The notes: a model not told the origin generated them from the sequence alone. A DNA stretch of 64,000 nucleotides from Rhizobium sp. CCGE531 (GCF_003627795.1 NZ_CP032684.1:2085001-2149000), one strand, 5' to 3'. Positions 1-9,670 are shown, numbered from the stretch's first letter. A program made the numbers and translations.

Positions 1-831
1 CCGCTCATCGCAGCCGGAAAGATTCGTGATCGTGCAGGCGAAGAAATCGACCTTGCCGGAGCACAGCGCATGCATCAGGAAGGCTGGCGTCAGCCAGCCG
101 CCTTGCCGCAGATGCTCGACGAGATCAGGGAGCTGCTCGTGCTGTGCCGTTCCCGCGATGGCGACGGTCGCAGATTCGGTCGCTTCGCGCGTCACCTGCT
201 GCAGCCTGCCGCTGCCGATAAAGCTCTGGACCAGCGTCGATTCGGATAGCGCCGCGCTGATCCGGCGCATCAGCAGATGCCTGGCATCCGAAGACAGGGC
301 GTCACGGGAAAGAAGCAGGCCGCGTATATCGGCGCAATCACCCAGGCGCTCGGCGATGCGCTTAAGCGACGCCGGCGAAAGCAACGCGCCGTCATTTTCG
401 AGCAGGCACAGGATTTCCGCCTCCCCGCCGATCTCCGCAAGCGCCGCGCAGACAGCACGCGGCACCTGGCCTCGGGAAGCAATCAGGACCCGCGTCACAT
501 CACTGCCATGCAGCACCAGATCGACAAGATCGGCATCGGTGAATACCGGCGAAAACAGGATGATCTGCCCCGCTATTTCCGGCTGGTCCCCAGCCAGGGA
601 GAGAATGACATTGCGTGGAGCACCGGCCGCGCGGGCAACCGCTTCGGCAAGCGCAAGCCGGACGCGCGGAGACGGATCATCGAGCAAATAGGTCATCGCC
701 ATTTCCGCGGCGGCACGCTCTTCCCTGGGCATCTCCGACTGCAGATAGGCTCTGCCGAGCGCATTGGCCGCCCGAGCCCTGCTTTCTGCCTTGGCGGTCT
801 CAGCCCAGCGAAGGAATGCTTCTATGATCAC
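1..831 (-). CDS. DUF2336 domain protein, partial at the left edge
   Basis: This frame is open for 277 codons from a GTG at 831 and runs off the left edge, so the C-terminus is missing. An in-frame TAA lies directly before the GTG, and a GGGG stretch sits about 6 bases upstream as a possible ribosome binding site. The N-terminus (IIEAFLRWAETAKAE) and the helical, Ala/Leu-rich HEAT-like body (LLDDPSPRVRLALAEAVARA) match the DUF2336 family of Alphaproteobacteria. No enzymatic motif is visible and the family's role is poorly known. The next in-frame Met lies over 30 residues in and would remove conserved residues, so the GTG is preferred. Confidence 0.75.
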   Translation of the reverse strand, partial: MIIEAFLRWAETAKAESRARAANALGRAYLQSEMPREERAAAEMAMTYLLDDPSPRVRLALAEAVARAAGAPRNVILSLAGDQPEIAGQIILFSPVFTDADLVDLVLHGSDVTRVLIASRGQVPRAVCAALAEIGGEAEILCLLENDGALLSPASLKRIAERLGDCADIRGLLLSRDALSSDARHLLMRRISAALSESTLVQSFIGSGRLQQVTREATESATVAIAGTAQHEQLPDLVEHLRQGGWLTPAFLMHALCSGKVDFFACTITNLSGCDER

Positions 832-957
832 TTAATGCCCCGATATCGGCGAGGCGATTCTTGCCCCGCAAACTCATATCCCTCACGCTATCGAGGAAAG
901 GTTTACGGGACGTTTACCGTGCTTATTAACCTTTTGCATATCAGTGCGACGGCCCGT

Positions 958-1566
958 TCAGGGAGTCTTTGGCCGCATCATCTCGAACACGTCGCTGCCC
1001 TCGCTATAGTCCATGTAACCCATGCGCGCGACGGGCCGCGCAAGCGCCATGTCCAGCCTGCCGTCACGGATGATCGCCTCGTCGATGTGGATGCCCACGA
1101 CCTGACCGATGACCATGATGTTTTCCGACACCTCGCCATTGAGACCTTTGGGCTGCAGCACCTCGGTCACGCGGCATTCAAGGACCGCAAAGGCTTCGCC
1201 CACATAGGGAGCGTCCACAAGCTTGCCAGGGTTCGCCGTCAGCCCGGCCAGCTCGAATTCGTTGACGCCATAGGGAACGGCAATCGACGAATGATTCATC
1301 TTTTCCACGATATGGCGACTGACGAGATTGGCGGTGAAAACGCCGGTTTCCTCGACATTGCGCACGCTGTCCTTTCGTCCGGCGGATGAGAACATCACCA
1401 GCTTTGGCCGGTCGCTGACCGCGTTGAAAAAGGAATAGGGGGAGAGGTTCAGCGAGCCGTCCCTGCCCTTGCTGCCGATCCAGCCGATCGGCCTTGGCGT
1501 GACGATGGCCTTGAAGGGATCATGCGCCAGCCCGTGGCGATTGCTGTCGGTCGTGTAGAACATCAT
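958..1566 (-). CDS. flavin reductase family protein (FMN-binding split barrel)
   Basis: 202 residues. The pattern [17 protein letters not shown] start (here [14 protein letters not shown]), [13 protein letters not shown] and [14 protein letters not shown] is typical of the flavin reductase-like FMN-binding domain (DIM6/NTAB group). These soluble enzymes bind FMN and reduce flavin with NAD(P)H or act as flavoprotein partners; the substrate cannot be read from sequence. The start codon overlaps the stop of the upstream nitroreductase gene by 4 bases (ATGA), so the two are probably translated together as a small flavin-redox operon. A second ATG follows the first directly, so the start could be 1563. 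Confidence 0.85.
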   Translation of the reverse strand: MMFYTTDSNRHGLAHDPFKAIVTPRPIGWIGSKGRDGSLNLSPYSFFNAVSDRPKLVMFSSAGRKDSVRNVEETGVFTANLVSRHIVEKMNHSSIAVPYGVNEFELAGLTANPGKLVDAPYVGEAFAVLECRVTEVLQPKGLNGEVSENIMVIGQVVGIHIDEAIIRDGRLDMALARPVARMGYMDYSEGSDVFEMMRPKTP

Positions 1567-2150
1567 GCGTCCTCCCCGCCGATCCAGCTTACCGTTTCCG
1601 ACAGTTCCGGGCGCGGGCGCTCGACGGGAGGGAAGCTGGAAGAGCCGATATGAATGAAGCCGGCCACCTTCTCGCCCGGCTGGACGCCGAGTAACGGATA
1701 GGCGCGCTCATCATAGGCGAACCATTCGGTCAGCCAATTGGAAACCCAGCCATGAGCATTCGCCGCGATCAGCAGGTTCAGGCAAAGCGCGCCTGCCGAC
1801 ATCAGCTGCTCCCATTCCGGAATCTTGAAATGCGGCGCCGCCTTGCTGACGACGGCGATGACGACCGGAGCGCGGGTGAAGCGAGTGCGCTCGACCTGGA
1901 TCATTTCCTCGGAAAGATCCGGCTTTGCCTCCAGCGCGAGTGTCAGCAATTCCTCGCCGATACGCGCCCGCTCTTCGCCGCGGTAGACAATGAAACGCCA
2001 GGGGGCAAGCTTGCCATGATCCGGCACACGCGAGGCCAGCCGGATAATCTCCTCGATCTCAGCCCTGCCCGGCCCCGGTTCCGACATTTGAAACGCGGGA
2101 ATGGATCGGCGCATAGCGAGATAATCGACCAGCTTGACATCGGTTTTCAT
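1563..2150 (-). CDS. nitroreductase family protein (YdjA-like)
   Basis: 195 residues from the ATG at 2150, which has AAGGCAG about 10 bases upstream; the open frame reaches 2276 but the extra N-terminus is not family-like. Visible signatures are RRSIPAF near the N-terminus, [16 protein letters not shown], the central [11 protein letters not shown] helix and the late [11 protein letters not shown] strand. They match the FMN-dependent nitroreductase fold, closest to small YdjA-type proteins that dimerise around FMN and use NAD(P)H. The physiological substrate is unknown. It is the first gene of a two-gene unit with the flavin reductase, overlapping it by 4 bases. Confidence 0.85.
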   Translation of the reverse strand: MKTDVKLVDYLAMRRSIPAFQMSEPGPGRAEIEEIIRLASRVPDHGKLAPWRFIVYRGEERARIGEELLTLALEAKPDLSEEMIQVERTRFTRAPVVIAVVSKAAPHFKIPEWEQLMSAGALCLNLLIAANAHGWVSNWLTEWFAYDERAYPLLGVQPGEKVAGFIHIGSSSFPPVERPRPELSETVSWIGGEDA

Positions 2151-2260
2151 TGAGGAACTGCCTTCATTTTGGCGAGTGATAGGAGGTAGGTCTTGAATTT
2201 GCCACTGCATTGGTTTTGAAGTGGCTTGTGTTTTATCGGAAGTCAATCGGTTGGGTATCC

Positions 2261-3373
2261 ATGTCAGGCATTTCATCCGCTCGCCGATTGAGTGCTGTTG
2301 TCGCGATGCTCGCGAGCGTGAGCACGGCCGCCTCCGCGCAGGAAGCCTTCAAGGAATTCAAGCAGCTGGACGGCAGCGTAAAGATGCCGAAGCTCAACGC
2401 CTTCGTGGCACCCGATGGGGGGAGTTCGACGTCCCGCACCCTGCGTGACATTTCGCTCGAAGCCAGGATGACGCCACAGAGCAGCCCGCAGCAGCAAGGC
2501 CTCTCCTGGTATGTTTTCAGTCCCGTTGCCGGTGCAGACGGCAAGCTGCCGCTTGTCGCCAGCTCCCGGGGAGGCTCGGCCTCCTTTCACCTTCTGCCGG
2601 GCGACTATTTCGTCAATGTCTCCTTCGGCCGCGCCGGCGTCACCAAGAGGTTGAGCGTGGCGCAAACGGGAGAAACGCAGAAGCAGACGATGGTGCTCGA
2701 CGCCGGCGGCATGGTCTTGAATGCCGTATCCGGATCCGATGTCCGAATCCCGCCGAACGAGCTGAGCTTCTCGATCTATTCCAGCGAAGCCAAGGAAGAC
2801 GGGGAACGCGGCCTTGTCATGGACGATGTGAAGCCGAATACGCTGGTCGGCCTCAGCGCCGGCACCTATCACATCGTTTCCGAATATGGCGAGGTCAACG
2901 CCGTCATCCGCGCCGATATTCAGGTCGAGGCCGGCAAGGTGACGCAGGCGACCATCCAGCACAGGGCGGCAAAGATCACGCTCAAGCTGGTGTCGGATGC
3001 CGGCGGCGAGGCGATCGCCGATACCGCCTGGTCGATCCTGACATCGGCGGGCGATATCGTCGGCGAAAGCGTAAGCGCCTTTCCGACCATGGTGCTTGCC
3101 GAAGGTCGCTATACCGCCGTCGCCCGCAACAAGGACAAGATCTATCAGCGCGACTTCGCCGTCGCCGCAGGTGTGAATACGGATGTGGAAGTGTTGATGA
3201 AGCAGCAGCAGCCGCAGGATGCCGATACCGAACTGCCGGCCCGCCAGCTTCCGATCCAGATGCCGCCGATGCGTCAGAGCCAGACACCCTCTGCAACGAC
3301 CAATCAGCAGCCGCTGCCGACCTATGAACAATTGGCGCCGGCTGGCGGCGATGACGGCGACAGCATGGATTGA
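2261..3373 (+). CDS. exported protein of unknown function
   Basis: 370 residues from the ATG at 2261, preceded by an unconvincing ribosome binding site. The N-terminus is a clear signal peptide: SARRLSAVV, then a hydrophobic Ala/Val stretch ending ASAQEA, with likely cleavage after ASA near residue 27. The rest is mostly beta-strand-like, with three similar segments in which a payload is 'given' to short Gly-rich turns ([37 protein letters not shown]). That suggests carboxypeptidase-regulatory-like or immunoglobulin-like modules in the periplasm. The C-terminus is Gln/Pro-rich and looks disordered. It is divergent from the nitroreductase gene. I do not recognise a specific function. Confidence 0.75.
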   Translation: MSGISSARRLSAVVAMLASVSTAASAQEAFKEFKQLDGSVKMPKLNAFVAPDGGSSTSRTLRDISLEARMTPQSSPQQQGLSWYVFSPVAGADGKLPLVASSRGGSASFHLLPGDYFVNVSFGRAGVTKRLSVAQTGETQKQTMVLDAGGMVLNAVSGSDVRIPPNELSFSIYSSEAKEDGERGLVMDDVKPNTLVGLSAGTYHIVSEYGEVNAVIRADIQVEAGKVTQATIQHRAAKITLKLVSDAGGEAIADTAWSILTSAGDIVGESVSAFPTMVLAEGRYTAVARNKDKIYQRDFAVAAGVNTDVEVLMKQQQPQDADTELPARQLPIQMPPMRQSQTPSATTNQQPLPTYEQLAPAGGDDGDSMD

Positions 3374-3431
3374 CGGTACGCCCGACGCCAAACCTCAGCC
3401 TTCAATCCCGTTTTCTCGCTCGTAGCCCGAC

Positions 3432-4076
3432 TTAGGTTTCGGCGATATCGCCCCGTTGCGCGACGAGATAGGAGCGAAACATGATTGTGAGCTGCTTTTC
3501 GGCCTCGGCCCCATCGGAAGGGCTCAAAACCCGATGGCAGAAGGCCGGAACAGTACCGTAAAGGGCTGCGGTGAGGGTCTGAGCGACCAAGCTCGGATCG
3601 GCCAAACGGCCATCGCCTGTGGTGGACAGCATTGCTTCGATTGCCCGCGCACTCCGCCGGGACGCCAACTCCATCAGCTCGCGAGCGTCGAGTTCCATGG
3701 CGATGCGATAGAGGGCGGGGGAAACCTCGGCTTGCGCCATCTTCGCCTCAAGATAGGCTTTCACAACGATCTCGGCGAGCGTCTCTGCCGTAGGGCACGG
3801 GTTTTCGTCACGCGCCTTCTCTATGGCGTCAGCCAGCATTGCGAGGTGCTGATCCATCACCGCGAAGAGCAAGGCCTGCTTGTTCGGAAAATACTGATAC
3901 AGCGTCCCGACCGAAACGCCAGCGCGACGCGCGACGCGTGTGGTGTTCAGTCGGAACAGACCATCGCTCAGCAAAACCTGAATGGTTGCCTCGAAAATGG
4001 CATCCACGGTGGCGATGGACCGGCCCTGACGCGGTGATTTCCGGGGGGTTAGCGATGGCAGAGGGCCTTTTCCCAT
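3432..4076 (-). CDS. TetR/AcrR family transcriptional regulator
   Basis: 214 residues from the ATG at 4076; a TTG four codons upstream (4088) is also possible and neither has a good ribosome binding site. Residues about 15-60 form the helix-turn-helix (TRVARRAGVSVGTLYQYFPNKQALL), the hallmark of TetR repressors; the remainder is an alpha-helical ligand-binding and dimerisation domain. The gene is divergent from the SDR oxidoreductase at 4185, with a 108-base shared promoter region, so the SDR gene is its likely target. The ligand is unknown. Confidence 0.9.
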   Translation of the reverse strand: MGKGPLPSLTPRKSPRQGRSIATVDAIFEATIQVLLSDGLFRLNTTRVARRAGVSVGTLYQYFPNKQALLFAVMDQHLAMLADAIEKARDENPCPTAETLAEIVVKAYLEAKMAQAEVSPALYRIAMELDARELMELASRRSARAIEAMLSTTGDGRLADPSLVAQTLTAALYGTVPAFCHRVLSPSDGAEAEKQLTIMFRSYLVAQRGDIAET

Positions 4077-4091
4077 AAGCGAATCCAAAAG

Positions 4092-4165
4092 CTGAATGAT
4101 GCTTCATATATAACTCCCGGCCCCGCCGCTCCAGCAATCATGCACTTTATGTCGGGGTCATTCAG
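4092..4165 (+). promoter_or_regulatory. possible TetR operator region (inverted repeat)
   Basis: CTGAATGA at 4092-4099 is repeated in inverted form as TCATTCAG at 4158-4165, within the spacer between the divergent TetR and SDR genes. The arms are perfect but far apart, so they could be two half-sites or chance. Confidence 0.25.
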
Positions 4166-4184
4166 AGACGAATTGGAGACGAAT

Positions 4185-4934
4185 ATGGGTAAATTGGACG
4201 GTAAAGTCGCTGTCATCACGGGCGGCAACTCGGGAATGGGACTGGCGACGGCCAAGCTGTTTGCACGCGAAGGCGCGAAAGTCGTCATTACCGGACGCGA
4301 TCAGGCGACGCTCGATGCTGCGGCGCAAAGCATCGGAAATGGCGCTGACGCCGTCCGCAGCGATATTTCTAGAATGTCTGATATCGACGCGCTTCGCGAC
4401 CATGTCGCGAAAAAGCATGGCCGCGTCGATATCATCTTTGCGAATGCCGGCGGCGCGCGACCGAACATGTTTGAATATATGTCGGAGGAAGAATTCGATT
4501 TCACTGTCGCCAACACGTTCAAGGGAACCTACTTCACCGTGCAGAAGCTCCTGCCGCTGATGACATCAGGCGGCTCGATAATCCTCAACACCTCGACCCT
4601 GAGCACGCAAGGGCGTCCATATGTCAGCGTCTATTCGGCGACGAAGGCGGCCATTCGCTCGCTGGCACGGTCGCTCACCGCGGAATTGACTGAAAAGGGG
4701 ATTCGAGTGAATGCCATGGCGCCTGGCTACATCGATACGGATCTTGCGCGTAAAGGGGGAATGAGCGAGGAGATGATCGAACAAACGAAGGCCCAGGTGC
4801 ACGCGCAAATCCCAATGCACCGCAGCGGCACCGTTGATGAGATTGCAAGAGCCGTTCTGTTCTTCGCCTCCGATGACTCGACCTACGTGACAGGTAGCGA
4901 ATTATGCGTTGATGGCGGCTGGGCCCAGATCTGA
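4185..4934 (+). CDS. SDR family NAD(P)-dependent oxidoreductase
   Basis: 249 residues from the ATG at 4185, which has GGAGA seven bases upstream; an earlier in-frame ATG at 4140 would add a non-family N-terminus. The classical short-chain dehydrogenase features are all present: cofactor motif TGGNSGMG (residues 12-19), NAG at 87-89, catalytic Ser137, and YSATK with Tyr150 and Lys154. The C-terminal FFASDDSTYVTGSELCVDGG is the usual closing motif. It is a complete classical SDR of usual length, probably NADP-linked and cytosolic; its substrate is unknown. It is divergently arranged with a TetR regulator that probably represses it. Confidence 0.92.
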   Translation: MGKLDGKVAVITGGNSGMGLATAKLFAREGAKVVITGRDQATLDAAAQSIGNGADAVRSDISRMSDIDALRDHVAKKHGRVDIIFANAGGARPNMFEYMSEEEFDFTVANTFKGTYFTVQKLLPLMTSGGSIILNTSTLSTQGRPYVSVYSATKAAIRSLARSLTAELTEKGIRVNAMAPGYIDTDLARKGGMSEEMIEQTKAQVHAQIPMHRSGTVDEIARAVLFFASDDSTYVTGSELCVDGGWAQI

Positions 4935-5048
4935 CCGCACTTCCCGGCGCTCTTCACGAGCGCCGGTTCGCATCCTGCGCATGTCACTATCGCAAAACCG
5001 CCGTACGGAGTCGTCACCGATTGGTGATCCGGAACCAGACGCCTTTGA

Positions 5049-5888
5049 TTACCCGGCCCTGCGCCGCAGCATCTTTCTTGGCGGCGCCATGGAGAAGACC
5101 GCGCCATAGAGCTTCGACAGCAGATCCTTGCGGTCGCTGCCTTCGCTGAGCGCCTCCCAGCTTCTGGGAGCGCCGATATGGGCGGTAATGGTGCTGCCGG
5201 AAAGGCGGCGGAATTCGCGGATCAGCAGCGAGATGCGCAAGGTCATCGAGATACGGCTCGCCAGATGGAACAGCCGGCCATTCTGCCCTTCGAAATAGAT
5301 CGGAATGACGCTTGCGCGCGCTGCCTGGATGAGCTTGGCGGGGAATATCTTCCACGGCAGATCCTCGGCGCGACCGAAACCCTTTTTGGCGGTCGCAACG
5401 CCGCCGGCGGGAAAGACGATGATGGTCGTGCCTTCCTTCAGCAGACGAACGGCCTCATGCCGCGTCTTCATGTTGATCGCCATCGCTTCCTTGGTTTCCT
5501 CGAAGGAGACCGGCAGCGAATAATCAAGCATTTCAGGCACTTTCAACAACTCGTTGTTGATGAGAACCTTGAAGGGGCGCCCCAACTGCTCGGCAAGGGC
5601 CAGTACCGCGATTCCGTCGCCGATGCCATAGGGATGGTTGGCGACGATGACGATCGGCGCCTCGGGAATTTGGCTCGGCGGCCATTCGCCCTTGATGAGC
5701 AGGCGCACGTCGATGAGATCGAGCATCTTGCCGAAAATGCGCTCGCTCTTTCCGACGATATCGGTGCGCCAGATATCGTAAAGCCGGGTGTAGCGGTCCC
5801 GGCCGGACAGGCCTTCGATGGAGCGGATGAACCAGCGCTTGATGCGCGGATCCCGTTCGTTGGCGTAGGATAATTCTTTGAATTCCAA
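5049..5888 (-). CDS. lysophospholipid acyltransferase family protein
   Basis: 279 residues. The core resembles the PlsC/LPLAT family that transfers acyl groups to lysolipids at the membrane: VIVANHPYGIGDG holds the catalytic His and Asp, and IVFPAGGVAT corresponds to the downstream substrate-binding FPEGxR region. The His and Asp are separated by five residues rather than the four of the canonical HX4D box. This wider spacing occurs in a subgroup of hemolysin- or ornithine-lipid-type acyltransferases. The N-terminal 70 residues are an extra helical part. The acceptor lipid cannot be told from sequence. The gene appears to be transcribed alone. Confidence 0.8.
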   Translation of the reverse strand: MEFKELSYANERDPRIKRWFIRSIEGLSGRDRYTRLYDIWRTDIVGKSERIFGKMLDLIDVRLLIKGEWPPSQIPEAPIVIVANHPYGIGDGIAVLALAEQLGRPFKVLINNELLKVPEMLDYSLPVSFEETKEAMAINMKTRHEAVRLLKEGTTIIVFPAGGVATAKKGFGRAEDLPWKIFPAKLIQAARASVIPIYFEGQNGRLFHLASRISMTLRISLLIREFRRLSGSTITAHIGAPRSWEALSEGSDRKDLLSKLYGAVFSMAPPRKMLRRRAG

Positions 5889-5991
5889 GTGCGCGACGGG
5901 GCTGCCCCGCTCCTATCGTTCAGTTGCGTCACATGTTGCAGCCACAGCAACGCTTTGATTCATCAACTATATGAATGCTGTATGACAATTG

Positions 5992-6019
5992 TCTGACGGC
6001 GCCCTGAAGCGCCGTCAGA
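5992..6019 (-). terminator. hairpin downstream of thrS
   Basis: TCTGACGGCGC (5992-6002) and GCGCCGTCAGA (6009-6019) form a perfect 11-bp stem with a 6-base loop just past the thrS stop. There is no T-run after it on either strand, so it may be a processing or stability hairpin rather than an intrinsic terminator. Confidence 0.5.
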
Positions 6020-6031
6020 TATTAGTGGCCG

Positions 6032-8020
6032 TCAGGCGGCCTTGATACGCCGTGCCGCGCGTTTGCGCAGGATGTCCGGTGCCGTCGCCTCGAGGGAAAG
6101 CGAAGCGATGGCTTCGTCAAGCGACATCGAGGTCTGAGCCTGGCTGCCGAGGCGGCGGATGTTGACCGAGCGCTCTTCGGCTTCCTTCTTGCCGCAAACG
6201 ATAATGACGGGCACCTTCGTGACCGAGTGCTCGCGGATCTTGTAGTTGATCTTCTCGTTGCGGAAGTCGGTCTCGACCGTGAGGCCGGCATCGCGCAGCG
6301 CTTCCGCCACCTCTTCGCCATAGGCATCGGCTTCGGAGGTGATGGTGGCGACGACCACCTGCAGCGGCGAGACCCAGAGCGGCATATGGCCGGCAAAGTT
6401 CTCGATCAGGATGCCGAGGAAGCGTTCCATCGAGCCGCAGATGGCGCGATGGATCATCACTGGCTGCGTCTTTTCCGAGTGCTGGTCGATGTAGAAGGCA
6501 CCGAAGCGTTCCGGCAGGTTGAAATCGACCTGCGTCGTGCCGCACTGCCATTCACGGCCGATGGCATCCTTCAGCGTATATTCGAACTTCGGACCGTAGA
6601 ACGCGCCCTCGCCCGGCAGGATGCCGGTCTTGATGCGTCCTTCGGACTGGGCCTCGATGGTCTTCAACACATCCATCATCACGCTTTCGGCGCGATCCCA
6701 GAGTTCGTCCGAACCGACGCGCTTGTCCGGGCGGGTCGAGAGCTTGACGACGATCTCCTGGAAGCCGAAGTCCTCATAGACTGACAGGATGAGATCGTTG
6801 ATCTTCAGGCATTCGGCGGCCATCTGCTCGTCGGTGCAGAAGATGTGAGCGTCATCCTGCGTGAAGCCGCGCACGCGCATCAACCCATGCAGCGCGCCCG
6901 AAGGCTCGTAACGATGAACTGCACCAAATTCCGCAAGCCGGATCGGCAGTTCGCGGTAAGACTTCAAGCCATGCTTGAAGATCTGGATGTGACCCGGGCA
7001 GTTCATCGGCTTGAGCGCGAAGACGCGATCGTCATCGGTATCGTCGCCGGCAACGGTGACCTTGAACATATTGTCGCGATACCAGCCCCAGTGACCCGAG
7101 GTCTCCCAAAGCGACTTGTCGAGCACCTGCGGTGCATTGACTTCCTGGTAATCGCCCTCCAGCCGCCGGCGCATATAGGACACCAGCGTCTGGAACATGC
7201 GCCAGCCCTTGCCGTGCCAGAAGACGACACCGGGGCCTTCTTCCTGGAAATGGAATAGATCCATTTCGCGGCCGAGACGGCGATGATCACGCTTTTCGGC
7301 CTCGGCAAGGATGTGCAGGTAGTTGTCGAGATCGGCCTGCTCGGCGAATGCCGTGCCGTAGATGCGGGTCAGCATTGGATTGTTGCTGTCGCCGCGCCAA
7401 TAGGCGCCGGCCACCTTCATCAGCTTGAAGGCCGTGCCGATCTGGCCGGTCGAGGCCATGTGCGGGCCGCGGCAAAGGTCGAACCAATCGCCCTGATAGT
7501 AGATCTTCAGATCCTGACCTTCGGGGATGGCATCGACCAGCTCCACCTTGTAGCGCTCGCCCTTGGCGGCAAAAACTTCCTTTGCCTTGTCGCGGGACCA
7601 GATCTGCTTGGTGAACGGCGCATTGCGCTGAATGATCTCGCGCATCTTCTTCTCGATGACTGGCAGATCATCGGGCGTGAAGGGCTCGTTCTTGGCAAAA
7701 TCGTAATAGAAGCCGTTCTCGATCACCGGGCCGATGGTCACCTGCGTACCCGGCCAAATCTCCTGCACTGCTTCCGCCATCACATGCGCCGCGTCATGCC
7801 GGATAAGCTCCAGCGCGCGATCGTCCGTGCGGGTGATGATCTCGATCCTGCCGTCGGTTACCGGATCGGAAAGGTCGCGCACGGTGCCGTCGATAGCGAT
7901 AGCGACGGATTTCTTGGCCAGCGACTTCGAAATGGATTCGGCGACATCGCGACCGGTCGTGCCGGCAGCGAAGCTGCGCACGGAACCATCGGGAAATGTC
8001 AGGGAAACGGGTTGCGACAT
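6032..8020 (-). CDS. thrS: threonine--tRNA ligase
   Basis: 662 residues, the normal bacterial length. ThrRS attaches threonine to tRNA-Thr in the cytosol. An N-terminal TGS domain ([19 protein letters not shown]) is followed by the editing domain with the [10 protein letters not shown] zinc/editing motif. Then comes the class II catalytic core, including motif 2 ([12 protein letters not shown] [20 protein letters not shown]), [14 protein letters not shown] and motif 3 ([17 protein letters not shown]). The C-terminal anticodon-binding domain follows ([25 protein letters not shown]). AAGGAG lies 8 bases before the ATG. An 18-base near-palindrome, TAAGTAAATACTTACTTA, lies in the leader near 8080 and could be an operator; no T-box is visible. 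Confidence 0.98.
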   Translation of the reverse strand: MSQPVSLTFPDGSVRSFAAGTTGRDVAESISKSLAKKSVAIAIDGTVRDLSDPVTDGRIEIITRTDDRALELIRHDAAHVMAEAVQEIWPGTQVTIGPVIENGFYYDFAKNEPFTPDDLPVIEKKMREIIQRNAPFTKQIWSRDKAKEVFAAKGERYKVELVDAIPEGQDLKIYYQGDWFDLCRGPHMASTGQIGTAFKLMKVAGAYWRGDSNNPMLTRIYGTAFAEQADLDNYLHILAEAEKRDHRRLGREMDLFHFQEEGPGVVFWHGKGWRMFQTLVSYMRRRLEGDYQEVNAPQVLDKSLWETSGHWGWYRDNMFKVTVAGDDTDDDRVFALKPMNCPGHIQIFKHGLKSYRELPIRLAEFGAVHRYEPSGALHGLMRVRGFTQDDAHIFCTDEQMAAECLKINDLILSVYEDFGFQEIVVKLSTRPDKRVGSDELWDRAESVMMDVLKTIEAQSEGRIKTGILPGEGAFYGPKFEYTLKDAIGREWQCGTTQVDFNLPERFGAFYIDQHSEKTQPVMIHRAICGSMERFLGILIENFAGHMPLWVSPLQVVVATITSEADAYGEEVAEALRDAGLTVETDFRNEKINYKIREHSVTKVPVIIVCGKKEAEERSVNIRRLGSQAQTSMSLDEAIASLSLEATAPDILRKRAARRIKAA

Positions 8021-8148
8021 CGATATTCTCCTTGTCCAGTCCCGCCAACGAATGCGGGTGGTTTCGTAAAATGAGGACTAAGTAAATACTTACTTATGTC
8101 CGCGCGCCTGATAGCTGTATTTCGTGATCTAGTAAAGAAAAAGCAGCG

Positions 8149-8679
8149 TTAGCGGCGGATCATCTCGGCCAAACCGCGCACCGTGTTCCAATTCCGCATC
8201 GTTCCGATGCCGAGCCGCTTTGTCGTCAGAGCCGGCAACAGCTTCGTCTCGCTGGCCTTATGGCCGAAATCGATCCAGAGATCGCCGTCGACAATTGCCA
8301 TGCGCTCGGCGTTCCGCCGGTATGGCGCAAGCGTATCGAGAGTTTGAACCCCAAGCGGCTGGCGCATGACGCGAATGATGACCTCGCTGCCGATGCCATC
8401 GACGAAGGGATTGCCGTCGGCTAACTTCAGCCATGTCTCGGCGTCCCGCACGATGATGTCGACATGCTTGCCGAAAGTAGCGGCAAAACCGCTCTCGAGT
8501 TTTGCCTCGATCGAAGCAATAGGCTGAGATTCTGCGTCGAAAATCAGGTTGCCGGTGGCAACAAGCGTGCGGGGATTGCGAAAGCCAAGCCCCTCCGCCA
8601 TCGCCTTGAGATCGCCCATGACCAACCTGCGGCCTGTTCCAAGAACGATGCTGTGCAGCAGCGCTACATAGACCGCCAT
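8149..8679 (-). CDS. DUF1697 domain-containing protein
   Basis: 176 residues from the ATG at 8679, which follows the yidD stop codon by 4 bases. The start MAVYVALLHSIVLG and the following block (LKAMAEGLGFRNPRTLVATGNLIF) are the DUF1697 signature, a small alpha/beta protein family of unknown function spread across bacteria. The final part, TKRLGIGTMRNWNTVRGLAEM, is the other conserved block. The near-zero spacing suggests that yidD and this gene share a transcript. No catalytic residues can be assigned. Confidence 0.88.
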   Translation of the reverse strand: MAVYVALLHSIVLGTGRRLVMGDLKAMAEGLGFRNPRTLVATGNLIFDAESQPIASIEAKLESGFAATFGKHVDIIVRDAETWLKLADGNPFVDGIGSEVIIRVMRQPLGVQTLDTLAPYRRNAERMAIVDGDLWIDFGHKASETKLLPALTTKRLGIGTMRNWNTVRGLAEMIRR

Positions 8680-8683
8680 GTAG

Positions 8684-9106
8684 TCAGGCAGCCTTTTGCC
8701 CGAGGCGGAAATAACGCCACGGCGTCCACCAATGATAGCGGCGTTCCAGTTCGCCGGGCACCGGATCGAGCCCGCTTGTGCCTCCCGGCCCACAGCGCGC
8801 AACGCGAAACAGCGTCATCCAGCCGCCTGCCCAAAGCCCGTGGCGCGCAACCGCTTCATAGCCATATTCCGAACAGGTCGGGATGTGGCGGCAGGAATTG
8901 CCGATGAAGCCGGAAAGCGTCAGTTGATACAGGCGAATGAGGCCCATGCCGAAGAGCCGGTCCGGTGTTTTGCGGAAGGGACCGGTATAGTTTCGCGATT
9001 TGGCTGCGCTGTGACCTGAAGGCGATACGTCACGCCGCGCATGTTTCGAAGGAGCCGCGCCGCCCTCGTCTTCATCGTCGTCCTGCATGAGACAGAATTG
9101 ACACAT
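8684..9106 (-). CDS. yidD: membrane protein insertion efficiency factor YidD
   Basis: 140 residues from the ATG at 9106; a TTG at 9121 is the upstream alternative. The core is YidD (DUF37, haemolytic): LIRLYQLTLSGFIGNSCRHI, then PTCSEYGYEAVARHG and GPGGTSGLDPVP, with the conserved C-x-H-x-PTCS cysteine/histidine block. YidD associates with the inner membrane and helps the YidC/Sec insertion route. The N-terminal 50 residues are acidic then basic (QDDDEDEGG) and longer than in E. coli YidD, as in other rhizobia. It lies 15 bases after the scaffold gene and just before the DUF1697 gene. Confidence 0.93.
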   Translation of the reverse strand: MCQFCLMQDDDEDEGGAAPSKHARRDVSPSGHSAAKSRNYTGPFRKTPDRLFGMGLIRLYQLTLSGFIGNSCRHIPTCSEYGYEAVARHGLWAGGWMTLFRVARCGPGGTSGLDPVPGELERRYHWWTPWRYFRLGQKAA

Positions 9107-9121
9107 CGCCCGGTGCCTCAA

Positions 9122-9583
9122 TCAGACGGCTTCAGCCGTTTTGGCGTTTCCGCCCTCGCGCGCCGCCTCGATCTGCCCGATCGCATCCACAACCGCATCG
9201 AATGTCAGCATGGTCGAGGCATGACGGGCCTTGTAATCGCGGACCGGCTTCAGATAGCGCATGTCCTCAAAACGCCCGCCCGGTCCCTCGCCGTCAGCCT
9301 TGAGCATGGCGAGCATATCCAAGCGGGCTTTTCGCACTTCGTTCGCCGAAGCGCCGACGACATGGCGGGCCATGACCGAAGACGATGCCTGGCCAAGCGC
9401 GCAGGCCTTGACGTCATGGGCAAAATCGGTCACGACATCGCCGTCCATTTTCAGCCAGATTTTTACGCGAGAACCGCACAGTCTGGAATGGGCCTGGGCA
9501 CTGGCATCGGCGTCGGGAAGGCTGCCAATACGGCCGATATTGCCGGCAAACTCCAGGATTTTGCTGTTGTAGATGTCGTCCAT
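9122..9583 (-). CDS. NifU-N/IscU-type iron-sulfur cluster scaffold homologue
   Basis: 153 residues from the ATG at 9583; the open frame extends upstream to 9655 into a palindromic repeat and that part is not family-like. MDDIYNSKILEFAGNIGRIG and AQAHSRLCGSRVKIWL match the IscU/NifU N-terminal fold. Two of the three cluster cysteines are seen, Cys36 (LCGSRV) and Cys61 (KACALG). The third, expected after His121 in ARHAST, is alanine. Such cysteine-poor paralogues occur in alphaproteobacteria and their cluster-carrying role is uncertain. It heads the yidD-DUF1697 transcript and is far from the SUF operon at 50-58 kb. Confidence 0.8.
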   Translation of the reverse strand: MDDIYNSKILEFAGNIGRIGSLPDADASAQAHSRLCGSRVKIWLKMDGDVVTDFAHDVKACALGQASSSVMARHVVGASANEVRKARLDMLAMLKADGEGPGGRFEDMRYLKPVRDYKARHASTMLTFDAVVDAIGQIEAAREGGNAKTAEAV

Positions 9584-9610
9584 CACAGATTTTGCTCCGA
9601 TGCACCCGTT

Positions 9611-9660
9611 AGAGCATGATGCCGAAAAGTGTAGGCGGTTTTCGGACGACATCATGCTCT
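9611..9660. repeat. rhizobial palindromic intergenic element
   Basis: AGAGCATGATG (9611-9621) pairs with CATCATGCTCT (9650-9660), and CCGAAAA (9622-9628) pairs with TTTTCGG (9639-9645). Together they give a nearly continuous 18-bp stem. The AGAGCATGAT start and AAAAGTG-CGGTTTT centre recur elsewhere in this window. Confidence 0.85.
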
Positions 9661-9670
9661 ATTTATTTGA

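Noticed and set aside
277..1389. 370-codon plus-strand frame over the left end
   Set aside because: It is the antisense shadow of the DUF2336 and flavin reductase genes; its sequence has no domain, and codon use fits the minus-strand genes.
8021..8148. T-box or other attenuator before thrS
   Set aside because: No T-box consensus or terminator is visible; only a short AT-rich near-palindrome is present.
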